A stretch of DNA of 64,000 nt from a candidate division KSB1 bacterium (GTDB taxonomy: Bacteria; Zhuqueibacterota; Zhuqueibacteria; Thermofontimicrobiales; Thermofontimicrobiaceae). The position numbers and the translations under genes were made by a program. The notes under the pieces were generated by a model that was not told the DNA's origin, ran no database searches, and saw only the letters and a program-made list of their open reading frames with translations. Positions 54,431 to 62,994 of the stretch are shown piece after piece; within the stretch, counting starts at the first letter, position 1; each line of letters starts with the position of its first letter. Location of the stretch: assembly GCA_034506395.1 (NCBI GenBank), contig JAPDPQ010000020.1, positions 1-64,000 on the forward strand, read 5' to 3'.

Positions 54431-57079
54431 ATGACTCGTTCAATCACAATTAATCTATTCATTCTCATCAGTTTTAATTTGCCTGGATTTTCATCCTCAA
54501 TCCCAATTTCCCAATTACCTAATTACCCAATCACCCATTTACCCAATCGCCCACTCACCCAATCTCTCAAATTAATCCCTCAGCCCAGAGAAATTCAAAT
54601 CGAAATGAGCAATTTCCAATTCGACTCATCGCTCACCATCAGCATCGGCGATCCGATCCATCAATTTGCCGCCGAGCAGCTTCAGGCAGAAATCAGGGAA
54701 CAGTTTAATCTTAAAATTCCCATCGACCGAAAACCAGCTCGGAAATCAATATTACTGGGAATTCCTAGTTCCGATAAAATTATAAAGCAGGCGCTACAAA
54801 AAGCGGGGCTGAAATGCAATGCCCGACTTGGCCCAGAAGGCTATGTTTTGGCTATTTCACCATCGCAAATCATCATCGCTGCCAATACCCAGACGGGCGT
54901 GTTCTACGGGGTTCAAACATTAAAGCAGATCATCCGAGATCATGATCAAAATGCGATTCCATGTATGAAAATCAGGGATTATCCGATGCTCAACATTCGG
55001 GGGGTGCTGGACGACATCAGCCGTGGCCCGCTGCCCACGATGGATTATTTCAAATCCTGCATCCGTCGCTTTGCCGAGTTGAAAATCAATACACTGACCT
55101 ACTACACCGAGCATGTGATTCGCACCCAGAGCCATCCTGAATTCGCCCCGCCCGAGGCGCTGACCCTGGAAGAAATCCAGGAATTATCCTATTATGCCCG
55201 AAAATATCATATCGATCTGGTGGGCTGCTTCCAATCGTTCGGCCACTTTGAGAAGATTCTGGAGCATCCCCGCTACGAACCTTTGGGAGAGATGAACTCC
55301 CTGCTTTCGCCTGCCATGCCTGAAAGTTATAAGCTGTTATCGGATATTTATCGGGAATTGGCGCAGGCTTATCCGTCGAAAGAATTTTTAGTGTTGTGCG
55401 ATGAGGTCTGGGCATTGGGCAAGGGCGCCAGTGAATCCATGGTGAAGGAACTGGGCTTCGCCACAGTCTATTCGAATCATATCAATTGGATTCGAGACGA
55501 GTTGGCGAGGCATAATAAGCGCATCTGGGTCGCTGCCGATGTGGCGTTGGAGCATCGGGAGATTCTGTCCCAACTCAAACAGGACATCGTGCTGCTGCCA
55601 TGGAATTACAGCGGCCGCAGCTCGTTCGAGGACATGATCCTGCCGATCAAAGGGAGTGGTTTCGATTTCATCGTGACCACGGGCGTCTCCTGCTCCCGCA
55701 AGCTGTTTCCCGATTTTGCCACTACCAAAGTCAATATCAAAGATTTTGTTCGGGATGGGATTCGGCATGGGGCGCTGGGCGTATTGAACACCAACTGGGA
55801 TGATTTCGGCGGCAATTTTTTCTCGAACAATTGGTATGGTATCGCCTACGGCGCCGATCAGGGCTGGAACTCTGAAAATGCTGCGACCGAAAATTTTGAT
55901 GCCCGATTTGCGGCAGCTTTTTATGGGGATCGCTCGGGCAAGATTTCCGAGGCAATTTTGAAATTGAGTTCGCTGGTCGAATTTCCCGCTGTCCAAAATC
56001 TGGAAAACACCCTTTTCTGGCAGCGTTTGATTCCCGAGGATGGCATTCGAGCGCAGCTTTCGCTTGAGCAGTGGGATGAAATCGAGCAACGAACTCGGGC
56101 GGCTATTAACTTGCTGGACGAAGCCCAGGTCAATCGCTATCAGGAAGATGTGGATTATATTCGCTATGCCTGCCAACAGGTGATATTCATGGCTGATCTT
56201 CGAGCGAACCTCCTTGTGGCGGCTGATCATTATCGTCGAGCCTGCCTGAGCCAGCCTCATTGGCAGGAAGCAGAAACGCATTTGATCAACGCCATCGAGA
56301 TCATAGCCGATCTAAAGCAGCGATGGGATGCACTGGCTGATCAATATCAGGTGCTCTGGGGGCGGGAAAATCGGGCGTACGGGCTGGATGTCTATTGGCG
56401 AAAATTTCGTCGGATAACGAATGACCTCAGCGATGTGTTGGAACGGTTGGGTCAGGCGAAAGCATATTTGGCCAAGGGGTTTTATCTTCCTTCGCCCTTG
56501 CAGGTGCGGCTGGAAATTCGGGAACTGAAGGAAAAATTTTTCCTGACCTGGCTGATCTGTGGCAGTTTTCCAAATCCAAAGAAGGATAATGATCTCCCGT
56601 CGCATGCACCGAACAACTGCATCGGATTCGAGACCGACTATCTGCAAGAGATCGGCGGCGAAAAGGGTGCTCATCCCCAGTTGGGCGATCGGGTGAAGCG
56701 GCCCGATGGCTCGGAAGTCGAGTGGAAGCTTTATACGTCAACCCTGGGCGCCGAAGTTGATCTGCTCGGACTGTTTGATCAAGATTCAAGGGTTGTGGCG
56801 TATGCGTTTTGCACCATCAAATCGCCCGATGATCAACAGGTGCTGGCAGCGCTGGGCAGCAACGATGGCATCAAGGTATTTTTGAATGGCGAGCAAATCT
56901 TTGAGCGCCACGAGCTGCGGTTCGTGAAGATCGATGAGGATCGAGTGGCCTTGCCACTGAAGAAAGGATTGAATCGCTTGCTGTTAAAGATCGATCAAGG
57001 ACGAGGGAAGTGGGGATTTTGTTTTAGAGTTGTGGATCGAAATTTTGTGAGTGAAGGTCATTGTTATCATCTGAAATAA
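54431..57079 (+). CDS. GH20-like glycoside hydrolase with C-terminal carbohydrate-binding-like domain
   Basis: An 882-residue protein from ATG 54431, which begins a signal peptide ('FILISFNLPGFSSS'). Residues about 50-160 form the zincin-like domain that precedes GH20 barrels ('FAAEQLQAEIREQFNLKIP', 'QTGVFYGVQTLKQII'). The barrel follows ('IRGVLDDISRGPLPTMDYF', 'LKINTLTYYTEHV'), with 'FLVLCDEVWALG' offering the Asp-Glu pair characteristic of GH20 catalysis. The last ~140 residues have 'ALGSNDGIKVFLNGEQIF', a PA14- or GBD-like module. The N-terminus carries 'NYPITHLPNRPLTQ', a proline-rich stretch of unclear role. GH20 enzymes usually act on N-acetylhexosamines, so this is a side activity in a pectin island or a divergent specificity. 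Confidence 0.8.
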   Translation: MTRSITINLFILISFNLPGFSSSIPISQLPNYPITHLPNRPLTQSLKLIPQPREIQIEMSNFQFDSSLTISIGDPIHQFAAEQLQAEIREQFNLKIPIDRKPARKSILLGIPSSDKIIKQALQKAGLKCNARLGPEGYVLAISPSQIIIAANTQTGVFYGVQTLKQIIRDHDQNAIPCMKIRDYPMLNIRGVLDDISRGPLPTMDYFKSCIRRFAELKINTLTYYTEHVIRTQSHPEFAPPEALTLEEIQELSYYARKYHIDLVGCFQSFGHFEKILEHPRYEPLGEMNSLLSPAMPESYKLLSDIYRELAQAYPSKEFLVLCDEVWALGKGASESMVKELGFATVYSNHINWIRDELARHNKRIWVAADVALEHREILSQLKQDIVLLPWNYSGRSSFEDMILPIKGSGFDFIVTTGVSCSRKLFPDFATTKVNIKDFVRDGIRHGALGVLNTNWDDFGGNFFSNNWYGIAYGADQGWNSENAATENFDARFAAAFYGDRSGKISEAILKLSSLVEFPAVQNLENTLFWQRLIPEDGIRAQLSLEQWDEIEQRTRAAINLLDEAQVNRYQEDVDYIRYACQQVIFMADLRANLLVAADHYRRACLSQPHWQEAETHLINAIEIIADLKQRWDALADQYQVLWGRENRAYGLDVYWRKFRRITNDLSDVLERLGQAKAYLAKGFYLPSPLQVRLEIRELKEKFFLTWLICGSFPNPKKDNDLPSHAPNNCIGFETDYLQEIGGEKGAHPQLGDRVKRPDGSEVEWKLYTSTLGAEVDLLGLFDQDSRVVAYAFCTIKSPDDQQVLAALGSNDGIKVFLNGEQIFERHELRFVKIDEDRVALPLKKGLNRLLLKIDQGRGKWGFCFRVVDRNFVSEGHCYHLK

Positions 57080-57347
57080 ATTTCTATCGGCGGGAAAATT
57101 TCAAATAATAAAATTTAAAAAACAAACAATATTCAATCCTAAATTTCCAATGGCACAATTCAATTGGAATTTAAAAATTGAATTTTGAAATTCATTTGAG
57201 ATTTGGATTTTGTTTTTTGGGGATTTTAAAAATAACCTTGTAAAATTAAAGGCTCTCTTTCAAAATTACCTTGTATTTTTAAAGGCAAATGATTATATTT
57301 ACCTTGAATTTTTAAAGGCAAGGTGAAAATACGAGGAGAGATTGAAA
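57080..57347. promoter_or_regulatory. Upstream region with three 19-bp units at exact 33-bp pitch
   Basis: Copies of ACCTTG.A..TTAAAGGC begin at 57235, 57268 and 57301, exactly 33 bp apart (three helical turns). Each is an imperfect palindrome (CCTT .. AAGG). They lie in a ~180-bp sequence (57141-57319) repeated at 58854-59033 behind the ATPase gene. GAGGAGAG at 57333-57340 serves ATG 57348. Spacing on one helix face suggests binding by several protein molecules. Confidence 0.75.
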
Positions 57348-58655
57348 ATGGAGCGATTCATCACCAAAAAACTGGTTGAGTGGAAAAATAAAAAACATCG
57401 AAAACCAATAATTCTGCGGGGCGCTCGACAGGTTGGAAAAACCTGGGTGGTTAAGGATTTCGGAAAAAATCATTTTGAGGGGAAGGTGCATTATGTCGAT
57501 CTGGAGCTGCACCCAGAGTGGCATTCTATCTTCGAATTGAATTTGGTGTCCAGTCGAATTATCTCAGAGTTAGAAATTTTATTAAACACTCGGATTGAAG
57601 TCGGAAAGGATTTGCTATTTTTTGATGAGATTCAGAGTTGTCCCCGTGCTTTGATGGCTTTGCGGTACTTTTATGAGGATTATCCAGAGCTTCATGTCAT
57701 TGCGGCTGGCTCCTTGCTTGAGTTCGCTATGAAGGACATATCCTTTCCTGTCGGTAGAGTTCAATTTTTAAATCTGCATCCGATGAGTTTTGCTGAATTT
57801 TTAATGGCCACTGGAAAAGATCGTGTAGCTGAATTAATTCTTTCGCCTCCGCAGAAGCAGTCGGAGACGATCCACAATATGCTAATTGAAGAGTTAAAAA
57901 AATACTTTTTTGTCGGTGGGATGCCTGAGTGTGTCCAGGATTTCGCAGAGTCGGGACGGATGCGAGGGGCTTTTGAAATTCAATCCAATCTAATCAATAC
58001 GTTTCGATCAGATTTTTCTAAATATGCGCCATATTCTGATAAGCGATGCTTGAATGCCGTATTGAGTTCGGTTGCTCAAAGTGTAGGTCAGCAGATAAAA
58101 TATGCCCGTCTGGCTGATGAATTTGGCAATCCGACCATCAAAAAGGCGGTTGATCTCCTTTCAATGGCGCAAATAATTCATAAAGTTCCTATTGCCAGTC
58201 CCGCAGGATTACCACTGGGGGCATCGGCTTCATATAGAAAGTTTAAAGCCATTATGGTCGACATCGGCTTGATGAACTCATTGAGCGGCCTAAATGTCGA
58301 GGTGGAGTATCAGAAATCCGATTTGCTGTCCATTTATCAGGGGGCGATGGCCGAGCAGTTTGTGGGGCAGGAATTGTTAGCCGCAGGCCAGCCAGAATTG
58401 TTCTATTGGTCCCGAGAAGCCAAAAGCAGCACAGCGGAAGTCGATTTCTTGATCAACCGAGCAGGGACAATTACCCCGATCGAAGTGAAAAGCGGGCCAT
58501 CAGGGCGGCTGCGAAGTTTACATCTGCTGTTGGATGAGTACCCCAATGTCCCAATGGGCTATGTGCTTTCGACCCAGAATTATGAGGAGTTGCCTGATCA
58601 AAAGCTCGTCTTTCTGCCGCTCTATTATGCGTATCAGATGGGGATGGTGGATTAA
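57348..58655 (+). CDS. AAA_14 ATPase with C-terminal DUF4143 domain
   Basis: A 435-residue protein. ATG 57348 is better spaced from GAGGAGAG than an in-frame TTG at 57342. Walker A is 'GARQVGKTW' at about 25-33, Walker B is 'LLFFDEIQS' at about 87-95, followed by 'AAGSLLEFAM', the sensor region. The DUF4143 part ends with a nuclease-like 'AEVDFLINRAGTITPIEVKSG' motif (E..D..K), as in the PD-(D/E)XK-like C-terminus seen in this family. Such ATPases are common, patchily distributed and mobile in FCB genomes; their function is not settled. It has nothing to do with pectin use and interrupts the carbohydrate genes. It is flanked by ~180-bp direct repeats. Confidence 0.93.
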   Translation: MERFITKKLVEWKNKKHRKPIILRGARQVGKTWVVKDFGKNHFEGKVHYVDLELHPEWHSIFELNLVSSRIISELEILLNTRIEVGKDLLFFDEIQSCPRALMALRYFYEDYPELHVIAAGSLLEFAMKDISFPVGRVQFLNLHPMSFAEFLMATGKDRVAELILSPPQKQSETIHNMLIEELKKYFFVGGMPECVQDFAESGRMRGAFEIQSNLINTFRSDFSKYAPYSDKRCLNAVLSSVAQSVGQQIKYARLADEFGNPTIKKAVDLLSMAQIIHKVPIASPAGLPLGASASYRKFKAIMVDIGLMNSLSGLNVEVEYQKSDLLSIYQGAMAEQFVGQELLAAGQPELFYWSREAKSSTAEVDFLINRAGTITPIEVKSGPSGRLRSLHLLLDEYPNVPMGYVLSTQNYEELPDQKLVFLPLYYAYQMGMVD

Positions 58656-59051
58656 ATTGCAAGCTTTAATTATTTTTTTCAATCCGCCAGTTGGCGGAAA
58701 ACGACCCAACAGATGAAATTCCAAATGACAAAAAGCAAATTCCAAACAAATCTCAATAACAAAATTTCGAAATACAAATTATCGATTTGTCCCCAGGATT
58801 TACTCTTCTCTGGAATTGGTACATTTGGGATTTGAATTGATCACGCCATTCCCAAATTTCCAATGGCATCGTTCAATTGGAATTTAGAAATTGAATTTTG
58901 AAATTTATTTGAGATTTGGATTTTGCTTTTTGGGAATTTCAAGATATGCCTTGTAAAATTAAAATCCAATTTTGAAATTAACCTTGTATTTTTAAAGTTG
59001 GCCTTTCAGATTTACCTTGTATTTTTAAAACCCATCGTGGAGCGTTTCATT
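58656..59051. repeat. Gap with second copy of the ATPase upstream sequence
   Basis: Starts with a CCGCCAGTTGGCGG palindrome (58683-58698). From 58854 to 59033 it repeats the ATPase leader: AAATTTCCAATGGCA, TTCAATTGGAATTTA, TTTGAGATTTGGATTTTG, then three ACCTTGTATTTTTAAA units at 58948, 58982 and 59015 (34- and 33-bp pitch). GTGGAGCG just before the next gene is its ribosome site. Confidence 0.82.
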
Positions 59052-60305
59052 ATGAACCGAGTTTCCAAACTTTTCTCTGTTTTCCCAATCGTTTTCATAT
59101 TCATTTTTCAATCCGCATTGGCTCAGAACGAAACCGATCTCAAAAATCGCATCCTCCAGGCCATCAGCGACGGGGCAAATTACGCCTGCGACGTGCTGCT
59201 GGATGAAAACGGCAAGTCCCGCTGCGATTACAATTGGCTTGACGGCACCTGGCACGATTATGAACCGCCCTGGCATACGGGGCAATTGATCTACGGCTTG
59301 CTGGAGGCGTATCAGGTCACCAGGAATTCAAAATTTCTGGCGGCAGCGAGACGGGCTGGTGATTGGTGGATCGGGCTGGAAATTAAAGATCATCCGAAAT
59401 TAAAGGGCATGGTGCGGGCGGTTCATGGCGATGGGATCGATTTTATCGTTTTCGCCACGGTCTCGGACGGGACTGCGGGACTGTTCAAATTGTATGAGGT
59501 CACAGGCGATCGAAAATATGCCGAGGTGCCAACCAGGGCAGGGGAATGGATGCTGCAAAATATGTACGTTCGGGATAAAGGCGTGTTTTATGACAGCATC
59601 GAGCCGATCACGGGCGAGGTAATGAAGGAAAATAGCCCATTCTGGCCCGAAAAAAAGCAGCAACAATTATATGATGTGGCTCGGCCGAATAATGAGGGTT
59701 CGTTGTTCAAAGACATGTATGAATTCACCCAGAATGAAAAATATCGACAGGTGTTTATCGAGCTGTGCGAAAGCCTGGTGGAAAAACAGGGCGAAGAGGG
59801 GCTGTGGATGGACTTCATGCCGAATCATAAAGAGGATGGCTCATTCCATCCTCGCTTCAATTTGTGGTATGCCGAATCGCTGCTGGATGGCTACGATCTC
59901 ACAGGCGACAAACGCTATATCGAGGCAGCGAAAAAGACGGCTCAGTTCTACACCAAATTTCAAAAAGAGGATGGGACGATTTATTATCAAAATTATTTGA
60001 ACGGCAAAAGTAACCAGAATTCGCCCTGCGGCTCAGCCGTGTCGTTTGCAGGGATCATCTGGCTGCGATTGATTCAGTATGGTGTTGGTGATGAGTTCAA
60101 AACGAATGTAGAGCGCTCGCTGAAGTGGGTGCTCAACAATCGCTTTGCCGCCGATCATCCCGATAAAAACCTGGCAGGGGGATTTTTCGAACTGCGCACC
60201 CGCAGCAAGGATGGCAAAATGTGGCTCACGGTTCGGGATATTGCCACGGCGTTTGGGCTGCGGTTTTTGTGCGACTGTTATCGATGGCTGGGTGAGACAA
60301 AATAA
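59052..60305 (+). CDS. Secreted (alpha/alpha)-barrel glycosidase or lyase candidate
   Basis: A 417-residue protein from ATG 59052; the 43-codon frame extension upstream is made of the leader repeats. A signal peptide ('IFIFQSALAQ') is followed by helix-hairpin repeats of an (alpha/alpha)6 toroid: 'WLDGTWHDYEPPWHTGQLIYG', 'LAAARRAGDWWIGLE', 'FNLWYAESLLDGYDLTGDKRYIEAA' and 'SPCGSAVSFAGIIWLRL'. The layout resembles GH88/GH105-type hydrolases and other sugar-acid enzymes, but the 'WLDG' element is near the N-terminus and no family could be named with confidence. It lies next to a GH105-like gene and between repeat arrays. It is probably periplasmic, acting on uronate oligomers. Confidence 0.72.
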   Translation: MNRVSKLFSVFPIVFIFIFQSALAQNETDLKNRILQAISDGANYACDVLLDENGKSRCDYNWLDGTWHDYEPPWHTGQLIYGLLEAYQVTRNSKFLAAARRAGDWWIGLEIKDHPKLKGMVRAVHGDGIDFIVFATVSDGTAGLFKLYEVTGDRKYAEVPTRAGEWMLQNMYVRDKGVFYDSIEPITGEVMKENSPFWPEKKQQQLYDVARPNNEGSLFKDMYEFTQNEKYRQVFIELCESLVEKQGEEGLWMDFMPNHKEDGSFHPRFNLWYAESLLDGYDLTGDKRYIEAAKKTAQFYTKFQKEDGTIYYQNYLNGKSNQNSPCGSAVSFAGIIWLRLIQYGVGDEFKTNVERSLKWVLNNRFAADHPDKNLAGGFFELRTRSKDGKMWLTVRDIATAFGLRFLCDCYRWLGETK

Positions 60306-60309
60306 AATT

Positions 60310-60630
60310 TCCCCACGGATGATAAAACAGCCGCTGATGTTTTTACTTAGAAAGGAATCTGTGGTTGATTTAGTTTCGGCGGGGAAATGAAATAAGCCTT
60401 GATAGGGCTGATGGCTTTTGGTCATGTTTCCCCACGGATGATAAAACAATCGCTGATGTTATTACATTGGAGGGAATCTGTGATTGTTTTAGTTTCAGTG
60501 GGGAAATGGAAAAAAGCTTTGACAGGGTTGATGGCTTTTGGTCATGTTTCCCCACGGATGATAGAACAGCCGCTGATGTTTTTTCGAGTGTGAAATCTGT
60601 GGTAGTTCTATCATCAGCGGGAAATATAAA
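60310..60630. repeat. Three tandem ~120-bp hairpin units
   Basis: CCCCACGGATGATA.AACAGC starts at 60311, 60430 and 60550 (pitch 119 and 120). Each unit pairs its first half with an inverse such as TGTGGTTG.TTTAGTTTC..CGGGGAA, and the units are joined by 'TGATGGCTTTTGGTCATGTTT'. The third unit carries TTCTATCATCAGCGGGAA. The same hairpin reappears in the array at 62581-62899. No gene in 60306-60764; AAAGGAAGG is the ribosome site of the next gene. Confidence 0.88.
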
Positions 60631-60764
60631 AGTAATCTCAATCAATTTGAATTAATTTTGCTTGCATCGATTAAAAATCCTTGCGATCGTCGATAACCTT
60701 CCCAAGGGCATATCAAAAAAATATCTGTAGTTGTTTTATTATCTGTGGAGAAAGGAAGGCAATA

Positions 60765-62513
60765 ATGAGACGATTAAAGCAGATATTTCTTTTCTTCATC
60801 ATTTTGCGGACTCTCAAATTTAGCTTACTACTGGCGCAATCACCGCTCGAAGTCGCCAAAAAGGTCGCCGATAAGGTGATGCGGGAATCCAGCTTTGAAT
60901 TTGAATTGGTGCCCCAGGCGACGGTGCTGGGGATGCAGGTGATGGATTTCCAGCAGCAATTCGGCGAAGGGGTAATTGGGATCGGCTATGCCCTGAGCTT
61001 TATTTTGAGTGAAAAGGATAGCTCGGTGCTATTTGGCTTCAGTTGTGGCAATCCCGTTAAAATCTGGCTCAATGAGCAATTGATTTTTTCGCAGCGAAAG
61101 AGACCGCTGGTGGTTCCCAGAGAAATTGCCTACAACCGCTTTATTTTTCAGGATACGCTTCAATTCAAATTAAAAAAGGGGGCAAATAAAATTTTGATCA
61201 AAACAGTGAGAAAGAGCAAGCCCTGGATTTTTTTCCTACGGGCTATTCAGTTCAATGGGGATGAAAATACAGCAGTGAAATTTTCGCTCGATCCCATTGC
61301 TCCGAAAATGGATCGCTCCAATTGGCTCTGCCTGGGAATTTTGCCAGGAGACGATCTGGATAATCCTCTGCCACCCGAGTCAGAATTCAAAAATTATTAT
61401 TGGCATGAGGGACAACTTTTTTGTTGGTCGCTTCCCCGTGCGAATACGTTGCTTGAGTTAAAAATTAACCCAACCAATACCTTCAAGCGAGAGTCTTATC
61501 TGGATTGGCACTATGCCAATGGCGCCATGATGCTGGGCCTTCTGGCGCTGGGCGATGCCACTGGCGAGAAAAAATACCTTGATTTTGTCCAGAAATATGT
61601 TGATTTTATCCTTGCGCATCAGGACTATTTTCGCTGGCAATATGAGCATTATCATGCTTATCGGGGCAGCTATCATCGTCTGTTTCGGCGTAGCATGCTG
61701 GACGATGCAGGAGCGCCAGCCCTGCCATTCCTTGAGTTATTTGATCGAACAAGAAATCCTGACTATTGGCGTGTGATCGAGCCGCTGGCGAATTATGTGC
61801 TGAACGAACAAGTTCGCTTAACGAATGGCACGTTTTGTCGTTCCGAGCCAGTGGCGTTAACGGTCTGGGCCGATGATCTGTTCATGAGCGTTCCGTTTCT
61901 GTTGCGAATGGGAAAAATCACAGGCCAGAGAGCTTATTTCGATGACGCCGCTCGCCAGATCGTCAATTTTTCGAAACTGCTATTCGATGAGCAAAAGCAG
62001 CTATTTTATCACGGCTGGTTCAGTGAGACGAAGCGAAATTCTATCGCCTGCTGGGGTCGAGCCAACGGCTGGGCGATCTGGGCGACGAGCGAAGCACTGC
62101 TCTTTTTGCCAAAGGATCATCCCCACTATCGAAAGATTCTTGATATTTATCGAAGGCATATCAAGGGATTGGCCAAAGTTCAGGACAAGAGTGGGATGTG
62201 GCATCAGGTGCTGGATCATCCAGAATCGTACGAGGAGAGCTCTTGCACGGCGATGTTTGTGTTGGGGATTGCCAGGGGAATTCACCAAGGCTGGCTCGAC
62301 AAGAAGTACCAAGCTGCTGCGCTCAAGGGTTGGCAGGCGCTCTGCCAAAAAATTGCTGCGGATGGCACAGTACATGGTATCTGTCGGGGCACTGAGATCG
62401 GAAATGATCTGGCGTTCTATTTCAACCGAGCCACGTTCGATCATGATCCCAGGGGATTGGGGGCAGTGATCGTGGCAGCGGTGGAAATGGCAAGGATGAT
62501 GCAATTAAAATGA
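60765..62513 (+). CDS. GH105-like unsaturated uronyl hydrolase with extra N-terminal domain
   Basis: A 582-residue protein from ATG 60765 after AAAGGAAGG. A signal peptide ('FSLLLAQ') is followed by a beta domain (about 25-210; 'VLFGFSCGNPVKIWLNEQ', 'LKKGANKILIKTV') similar to the PA14/GBD-type module also at the end of the GH20-like protein. An (alpha/alpha)6 GH105/GH88-like barrel follows: 'FRRSMLDDAGAPALPF', 'VWADDLFMSVPFLLRMG' (the Asp pair), 'LFYHGWFSETKRN' and 'CWGRANGWAIWATSEAL'. Compared with the GH105 at 8136 it is 175 residues longer and its 'WLDG' is 'WADD'. It should release unsaturated uronic acid from lyase products. It lies between the two hairpin arrays. Confidence 0.85.
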   Translation: MRRLKQIFLFFIILRTLKFSLLLAQSPLEVAKKVADKVMRESSFEFELVPQATVLGMQVMDFQQQFGEGVIGIGYALSFILSEKDSSVLFGFSCGNPVKIWLNEQLIFSQRKRPLVVPREIAYNRFIFQDTLQFKLKKGANKILIKTVRKSKPWIFFLRAIQFNGDENTAVKFSLDPIAPKMDRSNWLCLGILPGDDLDNPLPPESEFKNYYWHEGQLFCWSLPRANTLLELKINPTNTFKRESYLDWHYANGAMMLGLLALGDATGEKKYLDFVQKYVDFILAHQDYFRWQYEHYHAYRGSYHRLFRRSMLDDAGAPALPFLELFDRTRNPDYWRVIEPLANYVLNEQVRLTNGTFCRSEPVALTVWADDLFMSVPFLLRMGKITGQRAYFDDAARQIVNFSKLLFDEQKQLFYHGWFSETKRNSIACWGRANGWAIWATSEALLFLPKDHPHYRKILDIYRRHIKGLAKVQDKSGMWHQVLDHPESYEESSCTAMFVLGIARGIHQGWLDKKYQAAALKGWQALCQKIAADGTVHGICRGTEIGNDLAFYFNRATFDHDPRGLGAVIVAAVEMARMMQLK

Positions 62514-62545
62514 GGGATGGGATTTATTTTCGAAAAATATTTTTT

Positions 62546-62572
62546 CCGACGGATAGAAACAACCCAACGGAT
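62546..62572. repeat. ACGGATAGAAACAACCCAAC-type repeat
   Basis: CCGACGGATAGAAACAACCC and following CAACGGAT, one member of the family at 54223-54405, standing just before the hairpin array; an inverse member (CATCCGTTGGGTTGTTT) at 62926-62952 closes the array. Confidence 0.8.
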
Positions 62573-62580
62573 TTTAATTC

Positions 62581-62899
62581 CCCACGGATGGTAGAACAAC
62601 CGCTGATGTTTTATTAAAGAAATATCCGTGGCTGTTCTATCATCAGCGGGGAAAATTAAAAAGGGCTTTCTTGTGAAGGGTGAGAAGCCTGGCAAGAAAT
62701 TGCCCACGGATGGTAGAACAACCGCTGATGTTTTATTAAAGAAATATCTGTGGCTGTTCTATCATCAGCGGGGAAAATTGAAAAGGGCTTTCTTGTGAAA
62801 GGTGAGAAGCCTGGCAAGAATTTGCCCACGGATGGTAGAACAACCGCTGATGTTTTATTAAAGAAATATCTGTGGTTGTTCTATCATCAGCGGGGAAAT
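62581..62899. repeat. Three near-identical tandem 122-bp hairpin units
   Basis: CCCACGGATGGTAGAACAAC starts at 62581, 62703 and 62825, pitch exactly 122. Each unit continues CGCTGATGTTTTATTAAAG, then GCTGTTCTATCATCAGCGGG, so that its halves pair as a hairpin, and a constant linker 'AAAAGGGCTTTCTTGTGAA' with 'AAGCCTGGCAAGAA' joins the units. Copies differ at only a few positions, indicating recent duplication. The 481-bp gap 62514-62994 holds nothing coding. Confidence 0.92.
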
Positions 62900-62994
62900 A
62901 GATTCTAAAATCCAAAATCGTTTTCATCCGTTGGGTTGTTTTTATCCGTTGGAGAAAAAATCATCCAATCCAAAAGACAATTCCGAGGAAATTC

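Noticed and set aside
55388-56281. 297-codon minus-strand frame inside the GH20-like gene
   Set aside because: Antisense to a well-supported coding region with no recognisable motif or ribosome site.
57235-59033. CRISPR array from regularly spaced 19-bp repeats
   Set aside because: Only three units per site, 14-bp spacers, no cas genes, and the same order occurs at two loci with similar flanks. A control array is a better reading.
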